Assembly: GCF_048323655.1 (NCBI RefSeq)
Contig: NZ_JBLUWW010000003.1
Span: forward strand, 558,001-622,000
Direction: 5' to 3'
Length of the DNA: 64,000 nucleotides
Source: Salinimicrobium soli
GTDB lineage: Bacteria > Bacteroidota > Bacteroidia > Flavobacteriales > Flavobacteriaceae
Shown here: one piece after another, positions 8,022-16,614 of the stretch
How positions within the stretch are numbered: the first letter of the stretch is position 1
Layout of the letters: each line of letters opens with the position of its first letter
Translations under genes and position numbers: made by a program
The notes under the pieces: generated by a model
Told to the model about the DNA's origin: nothing
Databases searched by the model: none
Seen by the model: only the letters and a program-made list of their open reading frames with translations

Positions 8022-8935
8022 GATTCAGTCAAATTTCGGGTTTGAATATAAACCTGTGATATCTTGGGTTGTTTTTCTTTGATATCCTTCCGCAGCTGGT
8101 CCATTGTTTCTTCGGCCTCTTCCAGTTCCAGGTTATCGATCAGGTCCAGTTCTACTACTAATAAAATATTGTCGGGGCCAAAATGCATGGTTTGTGGCAC
8201 ACACCATTCTTTTACTTTATTATTTTCAGAAAGTATTTTTTCAATGTTCGCTAAAGTTTCGGGCGTTGCGCTTTCTCCAAGAAGCAGGTGCTTACTTTCC
8301 CTTGCGAGGAAAGTGGCTACTACCAGAAGTAACAGTCCGATGAGTACAGAAGCTCCTCCGTCTATATACGGGTTTTGTAATTGTTGTGACAGAAATACCC
8401 CGAATAAAGCAATAGTTAAACCTACTAATGCAGCAGTATCTTCTATTATTACCGCAAAGGTTGCAGCATCTTTACTTTTAATAATGTTCGAAATCAGATT
8501 GCGGGAATTTTTTCGGGATTTATTAAAGGTCTTGAGTGACAGGTAAAGTGCAATGCTTTCAAATATTATTGCAGCAAAGAGAACTGCATAATTCCAGGTT
8601 GCATCTCCAATAACGTGAGGGTCCTGCAAAGCATGAATTCCTTCGTAAATAGCAAAGCCACCTCCAAGTGAAAATATAAGAACGCTTACCACAAAACTCC
8701 AGAAGTAAACCTCTTTTCCATACCCAAAAGGATGAAGGGAATCGGGTCGTTGTTTGGAACGTTTGATGCCCAATAGTAACAAAAGACCATTTCCGGTATC
8801 TACCATGGAATGTATCCCTTCAGAGATCATAGCAGAACTTCCTGTAAATGATGCAGCGATGAACTTGCTAACCGCAATTAAAAGATTAGCGCCAATGGCA
8901 CTATAAATGGCAATATTTGAGCCTCCTGCAGCCAT
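8000..8935 (-). CDS. Cation diffusion facilitator (CDF) family transporter
   Basis: A 311-residue inner-membrane protein with about six TM helices and a C-terminal cytoplasmic domain of the CDF fold (residues about 215-300, including MHFGPDNILLVVELDL). CDF proteins export divalent metals such as Zn2+ in exchange for protons. The TM2 metal motif is present (EGIHSMVD, His42 and Asp46), as is HPFGYGK in the loop before TM3. In TM5 the usual HxxxD is AVIIEDTAAL: Asp166 is kept but the position four residues before it is Val. This pattern resembles the SLC30A9-like branch. The substrate is not predictable. Confidence 0.88.
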   Translation of the reverse strand: MAAGGSNIAIYSAIGANLLIAVSKFIAASFTGSSAMISEGIHSMVDTGNGLLLLLGIKRSKQRPDSLHPFGYGKEVYFWSFVVSVLIFSLGGGFAIYEGIHALQDPHVIGDATWNYAVLFAAIIFESIALYLSLKTFNKSRKNSRNLISNIIKSKDAATFAVIIEDTAALVGLTIALFGVFLSQQLQNPYIDGGASVLIGLLLLVVATFLARESKHLLLGESATPETLANIEKILSENNKVKEWCVPQTMHFGPDNILLVVELDLIDNLELEEAEETMDQLRKDIKEKQPKISQVYIQTRNLTESKKAAAK

Positions 8936-9120
8936 AAATACGGGTTTTAATGAAAATTACAATTTTTAGAAGGAACAGGAGGAGCAAAGGAGATAGTTTT
9001 AGAATTTTTTAATAATCCTGAAGTGTTCCGGGAAATTTTCAGAAATAATTAATTTTTCCTGTTCCGGAGGCTCTGTAAAAATTCGTAAATTATTTGATTA
9101 ACCATTCAAACGCCATAGTC

Positions 9121-9627
9121 ATGAAACCTGTAATTAAACGAATTCTGGAAAGTTTTTTTCTACTCAATTTTTTCATGCTGTTCTTAATAAGTTGTGGCAG
9201 TAGCAGAGATACAGCTGGGAAAGGAGACATGAATGATCTTCAAAACCTGGTTGCGAACAGGGATTTTGAGGTGCAAAACGATTGGGCAGTTCCACTTTCT
9301 GGCAGTAACGTGAACCTTATTGGAAATCCCAATTATATTCGTTTTAAAGGGGATAGCGTAAAGATCGCATTACCATATTTTGGAGAACGCTATTCCGGCG
9401 GTTATAATACCGAAGGCGGTATACGTTATGAGGGACCTGCCAGGAATTTTCAGGTAAGTGAAAAGGCGAATAGTATGATCCTGGAATTTGAGGGACAACA
9501 GGGATCAGAAAATTATAATTTTATAATGACCCTTTTTCCTAACGGAAAGACCACCACCTCAGTCAACTCATCTCAAAGGTCCACCATTTCGTACCGGGGT
9601 GAGATTACTGCATCGAAATCTGAATAG
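9121..9627 (+). CDS. DUF4251-like lipoprotein
   Basis: A 168-residue exported lipoprotein. From the ATG at 9121 the N-terminus is MKPVIKR followed by a hydrophobic stretch and the lipobox LISC, so the mature protein begins at CGSSRD. The frame is open further upstream (ATG at 9094), but the later start gives a normal signal peptide. The mature part (VQNDWAVPLSGSNVNLIGN, YIRFKGDSVKIALPYFGE) matches my recollection of DUF4251, a Bacteroidota-specific beta-rich periplasmic family of unknown function. It has no evident partner genes. Confidence 0.75.
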   Translation: MKPVIKRILESFFLLNFFMLFLISCGSSRDTAGKGDMNDLQNLVANRDFEVQNDWAVPLSGSNVNLIGNPNYIRFKGDSVKIALPYFGERYSGGYNTEGGIRYEGPARNFQVSEKANSMILEFEGQQGSENYNFIMTLFPNGKTTTSVNSSQRSTISYRGEITASKSE

Positions 9628-9668
9628 CAGTAGAGTAGAGGGCTTCCGTAGAATACTTTTAAATCAAA

Positions 9669-10139
9669 ATGCAGAATATCGACAAGGAACTTTTATTAAG
9701 GCAGCAACTGGTAGAGCTGCTGGAAGGTGGTTTTGCCCCAAATGTGATCCTCTTACGGGAGTTTGACCACAAGAAAGCAGGAATTATTTTGGATGGGTTA
9801 CATTTTTCAGCATGGATCCTTCTGGGGCATATTCATGCGCGACAGCAGGTACTTTACAATTTTATGAGAAATCCTGATGGTTATCCTGAGGTGTGGCCGG
9901 AAGGGCATTGGCCCGAAAATTATGAACCGAAGTCACGTCAGGAATGGGAAACTGCAATAGAATCCTATGAAAAGGACCTTAACAAGGTAATAGACCTGGT
10001 AAAAGACCCAAAAAAGCCGCTTTTTAAGATATGTAAGAATGGAAAGACGATCTCCTGGGCCGCACTCACGCTTTTACACCACACGGGATATCATATTGGT
10101 CAATTGAAGACGATTGGCAGGCAGTTAGGGGTGTGGTGA
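9669..10139 (+). CDS. DinB-superfamily protein (first of three nearby)
   Basis: A 156-residue all-helical protein. The pattern of a metal-binding four-helix bundle is visible: FSAWILLGHIHARQQVLY in the second helix and LLHHTGYHIGQLKTIGRQLG in the last, supplying His residues that bind a divalent metal in the DinB/YfiT fold. Many family members are thiol-dependent S-transferases or have no known function. The segment WPEGHWPENYEP is distinctive. The gene follows the DUF4251 lipoprotein by 41 bp and ends 1 bp from the convergent sulfotransferase gene. Confidence 0.75.
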   Translation: MQNIDKELLLRQQLVELLEGGFAPNVILLREFDHKKAGIILDGLHFSAWILLGHIHARQQVLYNFMRNPDGYPEVWPEGHWPENYEPKSRQEWETAIESYEKDLNKVIDLVKDPKKPLFKICKNGKTISWAALTLLHHTGYHIGQLKTIGRQLGVW

Positions 10140-11033
10140 TCAAAAATGTCGTAGTTGTTCTTGAGAAGCAATAATTTCATTTTTTAGTTTTTCAAAGTCG
10201 CAGGAGGGAAGCTCTCTGGAAAATTGCATTTTTTCCTCCCTTTCAGGATACCCTAGATATTTCAGAAGTGGCCCTGTAATTAGATTAGTTTTTTTAACCT
10301 GATATTCAGTAAGTTGCTCCATCCAGTAACCGGATTCACCTTTTTTGAGATGCTTCGGATTTTCTTTTTTAAGTTCTTTAAAACTAACTGCCTGTTCCAG
10401 TTCATTTTTTTCTTCGGAAGAAAGCTCAATATCAAGGTATTGGAGGAGGAGTGATAACTCCTTCTGAAATTCCATTTTGAAGCCTTCAAAAAAGCTGATA
10501 TGTATATTAAATTTTTTCCGAAGTCTTAAGTGGTCCCATACGTGCCAAACCCATTTGTAGAGGAGTTGGTCCAAATTCTGTTGAAGGAATTTCTTCGGAT
10601 CACTTTCTTGCTGCGGAAAATATTTCAGCATGTAATCTGAACAATAGTACTTTGAAGCTGAAATAACCACATCCCGCGGATCGCGAATGATATAGACTTT
10701 CCTGTCAAAAAAGCGAAAAATTTCCTCACTTTTGGAACAGATGGGAGAATGTGTCCACACATGATTGGTCTTTTGGATGTATTTAGAAAAATCTTCAATG
10801 GGCATTTGGAATATGCTGCTTATTCTATAAATGACCTGGAGATCTGTAATGTTGACCATATCGATGTCGGCCTGCGTGGGATAATTTAATTCCCAATTCC
10901 TGGCCAGTTCGTGGATGGGATGCTGCTGAATGAAGCTGGGCTGCAAGTTTCCCGATCTCTTGAAAATTTCTTCAAGGATCTGGTAAAGCCAAAAATTTCC
11001 GGACTTAGGTACACCAATTTGTAAAACCTTCAT
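10140..11033 (-). CDS. Sulfotransferase-family protein
   Basis: A 297-residue protein with the two PAPS-binding signatures of sulfotransferases: the 5'-phosphosulfate loop GVPKSGNFWLY near the N-terminus (residues 7-17) and IIRDPRDVVISASKYY, the 3'-phosphate loop, near residues 115-130. The family transfers sulfate from PAPS to carbohydrate, steroid or lipid hydroxyls. There is no signal peptide, so it acts in the cytoplasm. No carbohydrate or PAPS-synthesis gene is adjacent, so the acceptor is unknown. Convergent with the DinB gene at its 3' end. The following 444-bp gap and the isolated position suggest an accessory gene. Confidence 0.82.
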   Translation of the reverse strand: MKVLQIGVPKSGNFWLYQILEEIFKRSGNLQPSFIQQHPIHELARNWELNYPTQADIDMVNITDLQVIYRISSIFQMPIEDFSKYIQKTNHVWTHSPICSKSEEIFRFFDRKVYIIRDPRDVVISASKYYCSDYMLKYFPQQESDPKKFLQQNLDQLLYKWVWHVWDHLRLRKKFNIHISFFEGFKMEFQKELSLLLQYLDIELSSEEKNELEQAVSFKELKKENPKHLKKGESGYWMEQLTEYQVKKTNLITGPLLKYLGYPEREEKMQFSRELPSCDFEKLKNEIIASQEQLRHF

Positions 11034-11477
<444 letters not shown>

Positions 11478-12569
11478 ATGCGATTAATTAAAGGACTAAT
11501 ATTCTTTATTCTATTGCTAAGTGGAGTTCTTTCTCGACCTCTGCAAGCACAGTCCGATACTCTTTCCCCACTTTCTCAAAAAGAACTGCGTGTTGGAGTA
11601 AATCTACAACCACCTTTCATTTATAAGGGAGAAAAAGGAGTTTTGGATGGCTTAAGTATTCGTCTTTGGCGTACCGTTGCCGAGGATCTGAACCTTAATT
11701 ATAAATTTGTAGAACTTCCGGAAGACGCTAACATTTCTGCTCTGGAAAACGGTAAAGCTGATGTTGTTCTTTTAGGTGAAGTTACAGCAGAAGCCGAAGA
11801 AATCGTAGATTTTAGCCATGTCTACTATACATCGAGGCCCGGTATAGCCTCTTCGGGTGACCTGAGTCTCTCTGCTATTGCGAAGGGATTTTTTACCAAG
11901 CGTTTCTGGTACATAGTGGGTATACTTTCTATTCTTCTTCTTATTGTGGGTACCATTATTTATTTTGTTGAACGACGGAAAAATGAGGATAATTTTGGTG
12001 GAGAACGTTCGATCGCGCACGGAATTGGCGCCGGATTCTGGTGGGCAGGCGTGACCATGACCACCATTGGTTATGGGGATAAAGCACCTATTACTTTTTT
12101 TGGTCGGGCCATTGCCCTCTTGTGGATGCTGGTAGCAATGGCTGTAACTGCTGTATTGACTGCCTCCCTTGTTTCAGTAGTTGGACAGTCTTCTGATCAA
12201 ACCATTCATTTTCCCGATGATCTTCGGAATAAAAAAGTTGCTGTGGTAAAAAATTCTGATGCTGCGGAATATCTTAAAATGGAACGAATCTCAGCCGACG
12301 AATTTCCCGATGCGGCATCTGCCATTGAGGCTGTAAAAAGCAAAAAACAGGACCTGGTATTTCACAGTTTACCCTCCCTTCGGTTTGAACTGAGCAACGG
12401 GTCAGGCAATTCGCTGCAGGCCAGATCTGTTCAAGCTCCTGAAAAGCTCTACGCCTTCGGATTTCCTTCAAACAACCAATTCCGGGAAAAGATCAATAGT
12501 TCCCTGCTGAAGATCCTTCGCTCTGAAGTCTGGCAGCAGGAATTAAAACGATTTGTCCCGGAGAATTAA
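11478..12569 (+). CDS. GluR0-like ligand-gated potassium channel
   Basis: A 363-residue protein with the layout of prokaryotic ionotropic glutamate receptors: signal peptide (residues 1-24, ending LQAQ), ligand-binding lobe S1 (about 33-130, with ELRVGVNLQPPFIYKGEKG and the periplasmic amino-acid-binding pattern ADVVLLGEVTAEAEE), TM1 (about 144-165), pore helix and selectivity filter TTIGYGD (195-201), TM2 (about 208-232), and lobe S2 (about 243-360). The filter is that of K+ channels, as in cyanobacterial GluR0, so it should open a K+ pathway on binding an extracellular or periplasmic small molecule, probably an amino acid. It ends head-on with the exonuclease III gene (stop codons overlap). 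Confidence 0.88.
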   Translation: MRLIKGLIFFILLLSGVLSRPLQAQSDTLSPLSQKELRVGVNLQPPFIYKGEKGVLDGLSIRLWRTVAEDLNLNYKFVELPEDANISALENGKADVVLLGEVTAEAEEIVDFSHVYYTSRPGIASSGDLSLSAIAKGFFTKRFWYIVGILSILLLIVGTIIYFVERRKNEDNFGGERSIAHGIGAGFWWAGVTMTTIGYGDKAPITFFGRAIALLWMLVAMAVTAVLTASLVSVVGQSSDQTIHFPDDLRNKKVAVVKNSDAAEYLKMERISADEFPDAASAIEAVKSKKQDLVFHSLPSLRFELSNGSGNSLQARSVQAPEKLYAFGFPSNNQFREKINSSLLKILRSEVWQQELKRFVPEN

Positions 12570-13339
12570 TCCTTTAGTTCGATCCATACCGGTGCATGAT
12601 CGCTGGTCTTTTCCCAGCCTCTTACCTCCCGGTCCACTCCTGCTGCTTTCAGCCGGTTTTCAAGCTTTGGATTCAGTAAGAAGTGATCAATTCTTAAGCC
12701 CGCATTCCGGTCAAATGCATTCCTGAAATAATCCCAAAACGTATAAATAGTTTCGTCAGGATATAATTTTCTGATCGCATCTGTCCAACCCTGGTCGAGC
12801 AGTTCTTTAAAGGCGGTTCTTACTTCGGGTCTAAAAAGGGCATCATCGACCCACCTTTCCGGTTTGTACACGTCTTTTTCTGTGGGCATGACGTTGTAAT
12901 CGCCGGTAAGAACTACCGGTTCTTCCCTTTTCAGAAGATCCTGAGCGTGCTGTTGGAGGCGACGGAACCACTCCAGTTTATAATCGAATTTTGGTCCCGG
13001 AGCCGGATTACCATTCGGTAGATAAAGACATCCTATTCGAATTCCACTAACTTTAGCTTCAATATAGCGACTTTGCTCGTCTTCCGGATCTCCCGGCAGT
13101 CCCCTGCTCACTTCCTCTATCTCAAGTCCGCGGGTGAGGATCGCCACACCGTTCCATCTCTTTTGACCATGCCAGATGGCATTGTATCCTGCTTCAGAAA
13201 TGGCATTTTCCGGGATCTTTTCGTGGGGAGATTTCAACTCCTGCAAACAAACAATATCAGGTCTTGAGGTTTCCAACCAGCGCAACAAAACAGGTAAGCG
13301 CGCATTGATTCCGTTGACGTTATAGGTAGCTATTTTCAT
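12566..13339 (-). CDS. xth: Exodeoxyribonuclease III
   Basis: A 257-residue endonuclease/exonuclease/phosphatase-fold enzyme of base-excision repair: AP endonuclease and 3'-5' exonuclease. Family motifs are in order: MKIATYNVNGINARL at the N-terminus, DIVCLQELKS (catalytic Glu), GVAILTRG, LPNGNP, LTGDYNVMPTE, DHFLLNP and TSDHAPVWIEL (catalytic His). The frame is open from 13360, but the start at 13339 gives the canonical N-terminus and is preferred. It converges with the GluR0-like gene with overlapping stop codons. The length is normal for the family. Confidence 0.93.
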   Translation of the reverse strand: MKIATYNVNGINARLPVLLRWLETSRPDIVCLQELKSPHEKIPENAISEAGYNAIWHGQKRWNGVAILTRGLEIEEVSRGLPGDPEDEQSRYIEAKVSGIRIGCLYLPNGNPAPGPKFDYKLEWFRRLQQHAQDLLKREEPVVLTGDYNVMPTEKDVYKPERWVDDALFRPEVRTAFKELLDQGWTDAIRKLYPDETIYTFWDYFRNAFDRNAGLRIDHFLLNPKLENRLKAAGVDREVRGWEKTSDHAPVWIELKD

Positions 13340-13447
13340 GTCTTTGGTTAAGTACTCCAAAAGTTACGTTTTTTGAGGCTATTTCTGAAATCCACTTCCT
13401 TTCATCTTGATTAGAAAATCCTTTATATTTATAGTCAAGAAGTAAAT

Positions 13448-13888
13448 ATGAAAGATTTTTTTATAGATATATTCACTTACCATCATCATTTCAATCAGGA
13501 ATTATTGAAAATATTCCAAAGAAATCAGGACAGGCTCAGCACCCGTACGATCCCTCTTTTTTCTCACGTGTTGAACGCCCACCAGATATGGAATTCCAGA
13601 ATACTGAATACGAAAACTCTCCAAGTTCAGGAAGTACACAGCCTGGATGACTGCAAATTGCTCGATGATGAAAATTTTGAACTCACCTTGAAGATCCTCG
13701 ATGAATTCGATCTGATGAATCGAATTCAGTATCGAAATTCGAAGGGGGACAAATTTGAAAATTCAGTTCAGGAGATCCTGTTCCATATTGCCAATCACTC
13801 CACACATCATAAAGGGCAGTTAATTTCTGATCTCAGGCAACAGGAGATAGAACCGCCTGTCACTGATTATATTTTCTATAAACGGTGA
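13448..13888 (+). CDS. DinB-superfamily protein (second of three)
   Basis: A 146-residue helical protein. Metal-site histidines are visible in the expected places: HVLNAHQIWNSRI in helix 2 and FHIANHSTHHKGQLISDLR in the last helix, the latter a near-textbook DinB signature. Family members are metal-binding four-helix bundles, some acting as thiol transferases; the function here is unknown. A TATATTTA element at 13424 preceded by TTG at 13407 may be its promoter. It lies upstream of the amidohydrolase relic and is not clearly in an operon. Confidence 0.8.
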   Translation: MKDFFIDIFTYHHHFNQELLKIFQRNQDRLSTRTIPLFSHVLNAHQIWNSRILNTKTLQVQEVHSLDDCKLLDDENFELTLKILDEFDLMNRIQYRNSKGDKFENSVQEILFHIANHSTHHKGQLISDLRQQEIEPPVTDYIFYKR

Positions 13889-13944
13889 ACCTGCCTCCCC
13901 TACCCGCTTTGTTAATCTCATGCACTTTAAAAATATATCGATCT

Positions 13945-14200
13945 ATGAAAATTATAAGCTTCACGCTTCTTTTACTTTCCGTTTTCACACTTCAGGTATA
14001 GATTTTACTGAAACCTGACCGCGTTTTTGACGGGGAATATAAATGTTGGTAAAAAGTAATTTTTTGGCCGATCTTATCGCGGTAGACGGAGATCCTTCCG
14101 AAGATATTTCAACTATGAAGCAGGTGCAGTTCGTGATGAAAGATGGAAAGATCTACAAGAACGAAAAATACTTGATTTTTAGATCCGCGGCCTTGGAATG
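13945..14200 (+). pseudogene. Decayed amidohydrolase gene (N- and C-terminal scraps)
   Basis: ATG at 13945 encodes a signal-peptide-like MKIISFTLLLLSVFTLQV, then an in-frame TAG, then ILLKPDRVFDGEYKCW and another stop. That reads like the N-terminus of exported imidazolonepropionase-like amidohydrolases, in which LKPDRVFDGE is a recognisable start. From about 14070, in another frame, comes ADLIAVDGDPSEDI and then FVMKDGKIYKN, which is the family's C-terminal strand. The whole catalytic barrel between them is missing. I read this as a gene with a large internal deletion. The relic runs into the end of the convergent EamA gene. Confidence 0.7.
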
Positions 14201-15126
14201 ATCTTCTTATTCCTCCTGAAACGGGAAGGAATGGCAAGGCTTTTACTGGTGTTGATAAAATAGACGCCAGTAAGTAATACCAGTGCGGCTATTCCCGACT
14301 GAAAAGTGATCTGCTCATCCAGAAAATACCATCCCAGAATTAGAGCAATAATTGGGTTTACATAACTCGAGGTAGCGACTTTTTCCGGAGATACAACTTG
14401 TAGAAGGTAATTGAAGGCTGTAAAAGCTACAATACTTCCGAAGAGAATCAGTAAAATTAAGGAGTATTGAGTGGGTGCAGTCCAGGATAAGGGTGAACTC
14501 CATTCTTCTCCAAAGAGGAAACTCCCAATAAAGAGAAGGAATCCCGAGGTAAGCATCTGGTACCCGGTATTTACAAAATAATTGGCAGGGAGGTTAGCTT
14601 TTGAAACAAAAAGGCTTCCATAGGCCCAGCTAAGCAGGCAAGCGAACAACATGATCATACCTATCACTGAATTATCCTGTGAGGTAATGGTTTTCTGACT
14701 TACCAAGAGGTAGATTCCAATGATTCCCAGTCCCACTCCTACCATTGACATGGGTTTGATCTTTTTGCCATCCAGTATTCTCATGAGAATCAAAACCACC
14801 AGAGGTTGAGCTGAAAGTTCAAGGGCGGCAAATCCACTGTCAACATACTTTAAGGCCCAAACAGCAACCCCATTTCCGAAAGCCAGGAAAAGAAATCCGG
14901 CAATTACGGTGTTTAAGAATTGCCTTCGGGTGATGCTGATCTTCTTTCCCAGTACTTTACAAATAATGAATATGAGAACTCCGGCTGTGGTAAAGCGTAT
15001 AGATGCCAGCATGAATGGAGGAAGCTCGGTCACCGCTATTTTGTTGAGCAAATAGGTTGAACCCCAGATCACATAGATCGCAAAAAAGGCCAGAATGACC
15101 AGGGCTGTTTTAGGTGCTTGACTCAT
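14179..15126 (-). CDS. EamA/DMT-family transporter
   Basis: A 315-residue integral membrane protein with ten predicted TM helices arranged as two EamA repeats, each opening with a typical segment (FFAIYVIWGSTYLLNKIAV in the first repeat; LLSWAYGSLFVSKANLP in the second). The drug/metabolite transporter superfamily exports amino acids, metabolites or drugs; the substrate is not predictable. The C-terminal tail is basic (RFRRNKKIIPRPRI). The start at 15126 (MSQAPKTALV) is chosen over an upstream frame extension to 15156. The 3' end converges on the amidohydrolase relic. Confidence 0.87.
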   Translation of the reverse strand: MSQAPKTALVILAFFAIYVIWGSTYLLNKIAVTELPPFMLASIRFTTAGVLIFIICKVLGKKISITRRQFLNTVIAGFLFLAFGNGVAVWALKYVDSGFAALELSAQPLVVLILMRILDGKKIKPMSMVGVGLGIIGIYLLVSQKTITSQDNSVIGMIMLFACLLSWAYGSLFVSKANLPANYFVNTGYQMLTSGFLLFIGSFLFGEEWSSPLSWTAPTQYSLILLILFGSIVAFTAFNYLLQVVSPEKVATSSYVNPIIALILGWYFLDEQITFQSGIAALVLLTGVYFINTSKSLAIPSRFRRNKKIIPRPRI

Positions 15127-15276
15127 AGCAAAAGGCCGTTTCAAAAGGTCCTGCAATATTAGAAATAAAACTCCTCAGAATTTCAATTTCTTTTAGTCAA
15201 GGCACCTAACTTTTGAAAATCGATGATCGTATACTGGAATTAATTATATATTCGTCCGGTTAAATATTAAATACAG

Positions 15277-16008
15277 GTGCAGAAAGAAATAAATTCTGAA
15301 ACTCAAATACCTTTTTCCTTTAAAAAACAATACTGGATCATAGGACTGGCAATTTTTGCCAATTATTTCGCGTGTAGAATAGCTATTCCGTATTTAGAAG
15401 AGCATACGGATCTATTGATCGAAGTCATATATTTTCTCTGTGTGGGAGGATTGGTTTTGTTACCCATGTTTTTGTTGTCGTTGATTTTGAGTAAAAGGGA
15501 AGCTAGAACAGGTGATTTGGCCGGTATATTGACAAGAATGAGGGTTAAGAAATTGAATTCCCGAGACCTAAAATGGGCGACTGGTTCCTTTATTTTTCTT
15601 TGTCTAGCCTCTTTTCTTATAGCTAAGGTTCTAATGCCGCTTGTAGGGCTAGACGCTACCCCTTTTTTCTTCCGGAACCTTCCACTCAATCATCAGACAC
15701 TCTTCATTCTTTACCTGTGGCCCATTTTCTTTTTCTTCAACATTTTTGGAGAGGAATTCTTTTGGAGAGGATACCTGCAACCACGTCAGGAAGTATTATA
15801 TGGTAAACTAACATATATTGTTCAGGGACTTTTTTGGGCCTTGTGGCATTTGCCAATGGGCCTTGGGCTTGTTATAGCTTCCCTTCCTATCTTCTTTGTT
15901 TTACCAGCAGTAGTGCAAAGAACCGGAAACACCAGCGTTGGTATTCTTGTACACGCCGTATTTGGTGCTTTTGGCTTTTTAGCTGTGGCACTGGGAGCTG
16001 TTCACTAA
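15277..16008 (+). CDS. CPBP-family intramembrane metalloprotease
   Basis: A 243-residue polytopic membrane protein with the Abi/CPBP (Rce1-like) motifs: EEFFWRGYLQPR (the EExxxR site), ALWHLPMGL (His of motif 2) and HAVFGAF near the C-terminus. Family members are Glu-dependent intramembrane endopeptidases or scaffolds; in bacteria some give bacteriocin self-immunity. The frame has no ATG near its beginning; the GTG at 15277 is used, giving a 20-residue polar N-terminus before TM1. It stands alone and converges with the DUF1569-like gene. Confidence 0.8.
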   Translation: MQKEINSETQIPFSFKKQYWIIGLAIFANYFACRIAIPYLEEHTDLLIEVIYFLCVGGLVLLPMFLLSLILSKREARTGDLAGILTRMRVKKLNSRDLKWATGSFIFLCLASFLIAKVLMPLVGLDATPFFFRNLPLNHQTLFILYLWPIFFFFNIFGEEFFWRGYLQPRQEVLYGKLTYIVQGLFWALWHLPMGLGLVIASLPIFFVLPAVVQRTGNTSVGILVHAVFGAFGFLAVALGAVH

Positions 16009-16024
16009 ACAAGCCAGTCTTAGT

Positions 16025-16492
16025 CTATTTTAGTATATCCCGAATGATCTTTAAATGATGTTCGGTATGGATCTCGAGGAATTTTTTTGTTTCATTCCGG
16101 TTGAGATGATTAAAGAAAGGGTGTGCAAAATGTGCCTTTTTTGGAAAATTATTGATCAGCAAAATATTTGCCTGGGCTTCTTCCATTTGCTGCTGAAGGA
16201 ATTCCATTTCAATATCATCAGGTGGTAACACAACTTTTGGTGACCTTGCTTTTCCCCGCGGAATTTTCCGGAACATGAAAACAGCAGTCTTCCAAAAACT
16301 GAAATCTCTTTTAAAATCCTCAGGATCCGAATTTTTGAGGGAGTCAAAAATGTTATTTATTACCTGAAGGATGTGTGAAATATGCCACCCTACCGCTGCA
16401 CTTGATACCTTGGGGTTGGTAAGTTCCTTTTTAGGAAGATATTCTTTTAATTCTTGTAATTGCGCCTGCAGCGCACCTGTTTTTAAAGCCAT
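16025..16492 (-). CDS. DUF1569/DinB-like protein (third of three)
   Basis: A 155-residue helical protein. Histidine-bearing helices match the DinB fold: VGWHISHILQVINNIFD and FLEIHTEHHLKIIRDILK at the C-terminus; HPFFNHLNRNETKKFLEIH is typical of DUF1569. The function is unknown. The frame is open to 16573, but that part covers a palindromic terminator of the upstream gene, so the ATG at 16492 is preferred. Confidence 0.75.
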   Translation of the reverse strand: MALKTGALQAQLQELKEYLPKKELTNPKVSSAAVGWHISHILQVINNIFDSLKNSDPEDFKRDFSFWKTAVFMFRKIPRGKARSPKVVLPPDDIEMEFLQQQMEEAQANILLINNFPKKAHFAHPFFNHLNRNETKKFLEIHTEHHLKIIRDILK

Positions 16493-16554
16493 AGATTTAT
16501 TATTGAGGAGCAAGTTACGGATAAAAACAATTCCCCTATCCTCATAGAAAGAAG

Positions 16555-16586
16555 AAAAAAGATCCTTCCACATGTGGAAGGATCTT
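16555..16586 (-). terminator. Terminator of the EF-G-like gene, 28-bp perfect palindrome
   Basis: On the minus strand a perfect palindrome (16559-16586, half-site AAGATCCTTCCACA) is followed by a U-tract (A6 at 16555-16560 on the plus strand). It lies 29 bp after the EF-G-like stop codon. Confidence 0.8.
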
Positions 16587-16614
16587 ATAAAACAACCTAA
16601 ATCTAAAACAAAAT

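Noticed and set aside
16559..16586. A 28-bp perfect palindrome considered as a regulator-binding site
   Set aside because: It lies just after the EF-G-like stop and is followed by a U-tract on that strand, so a terminator explains it better.
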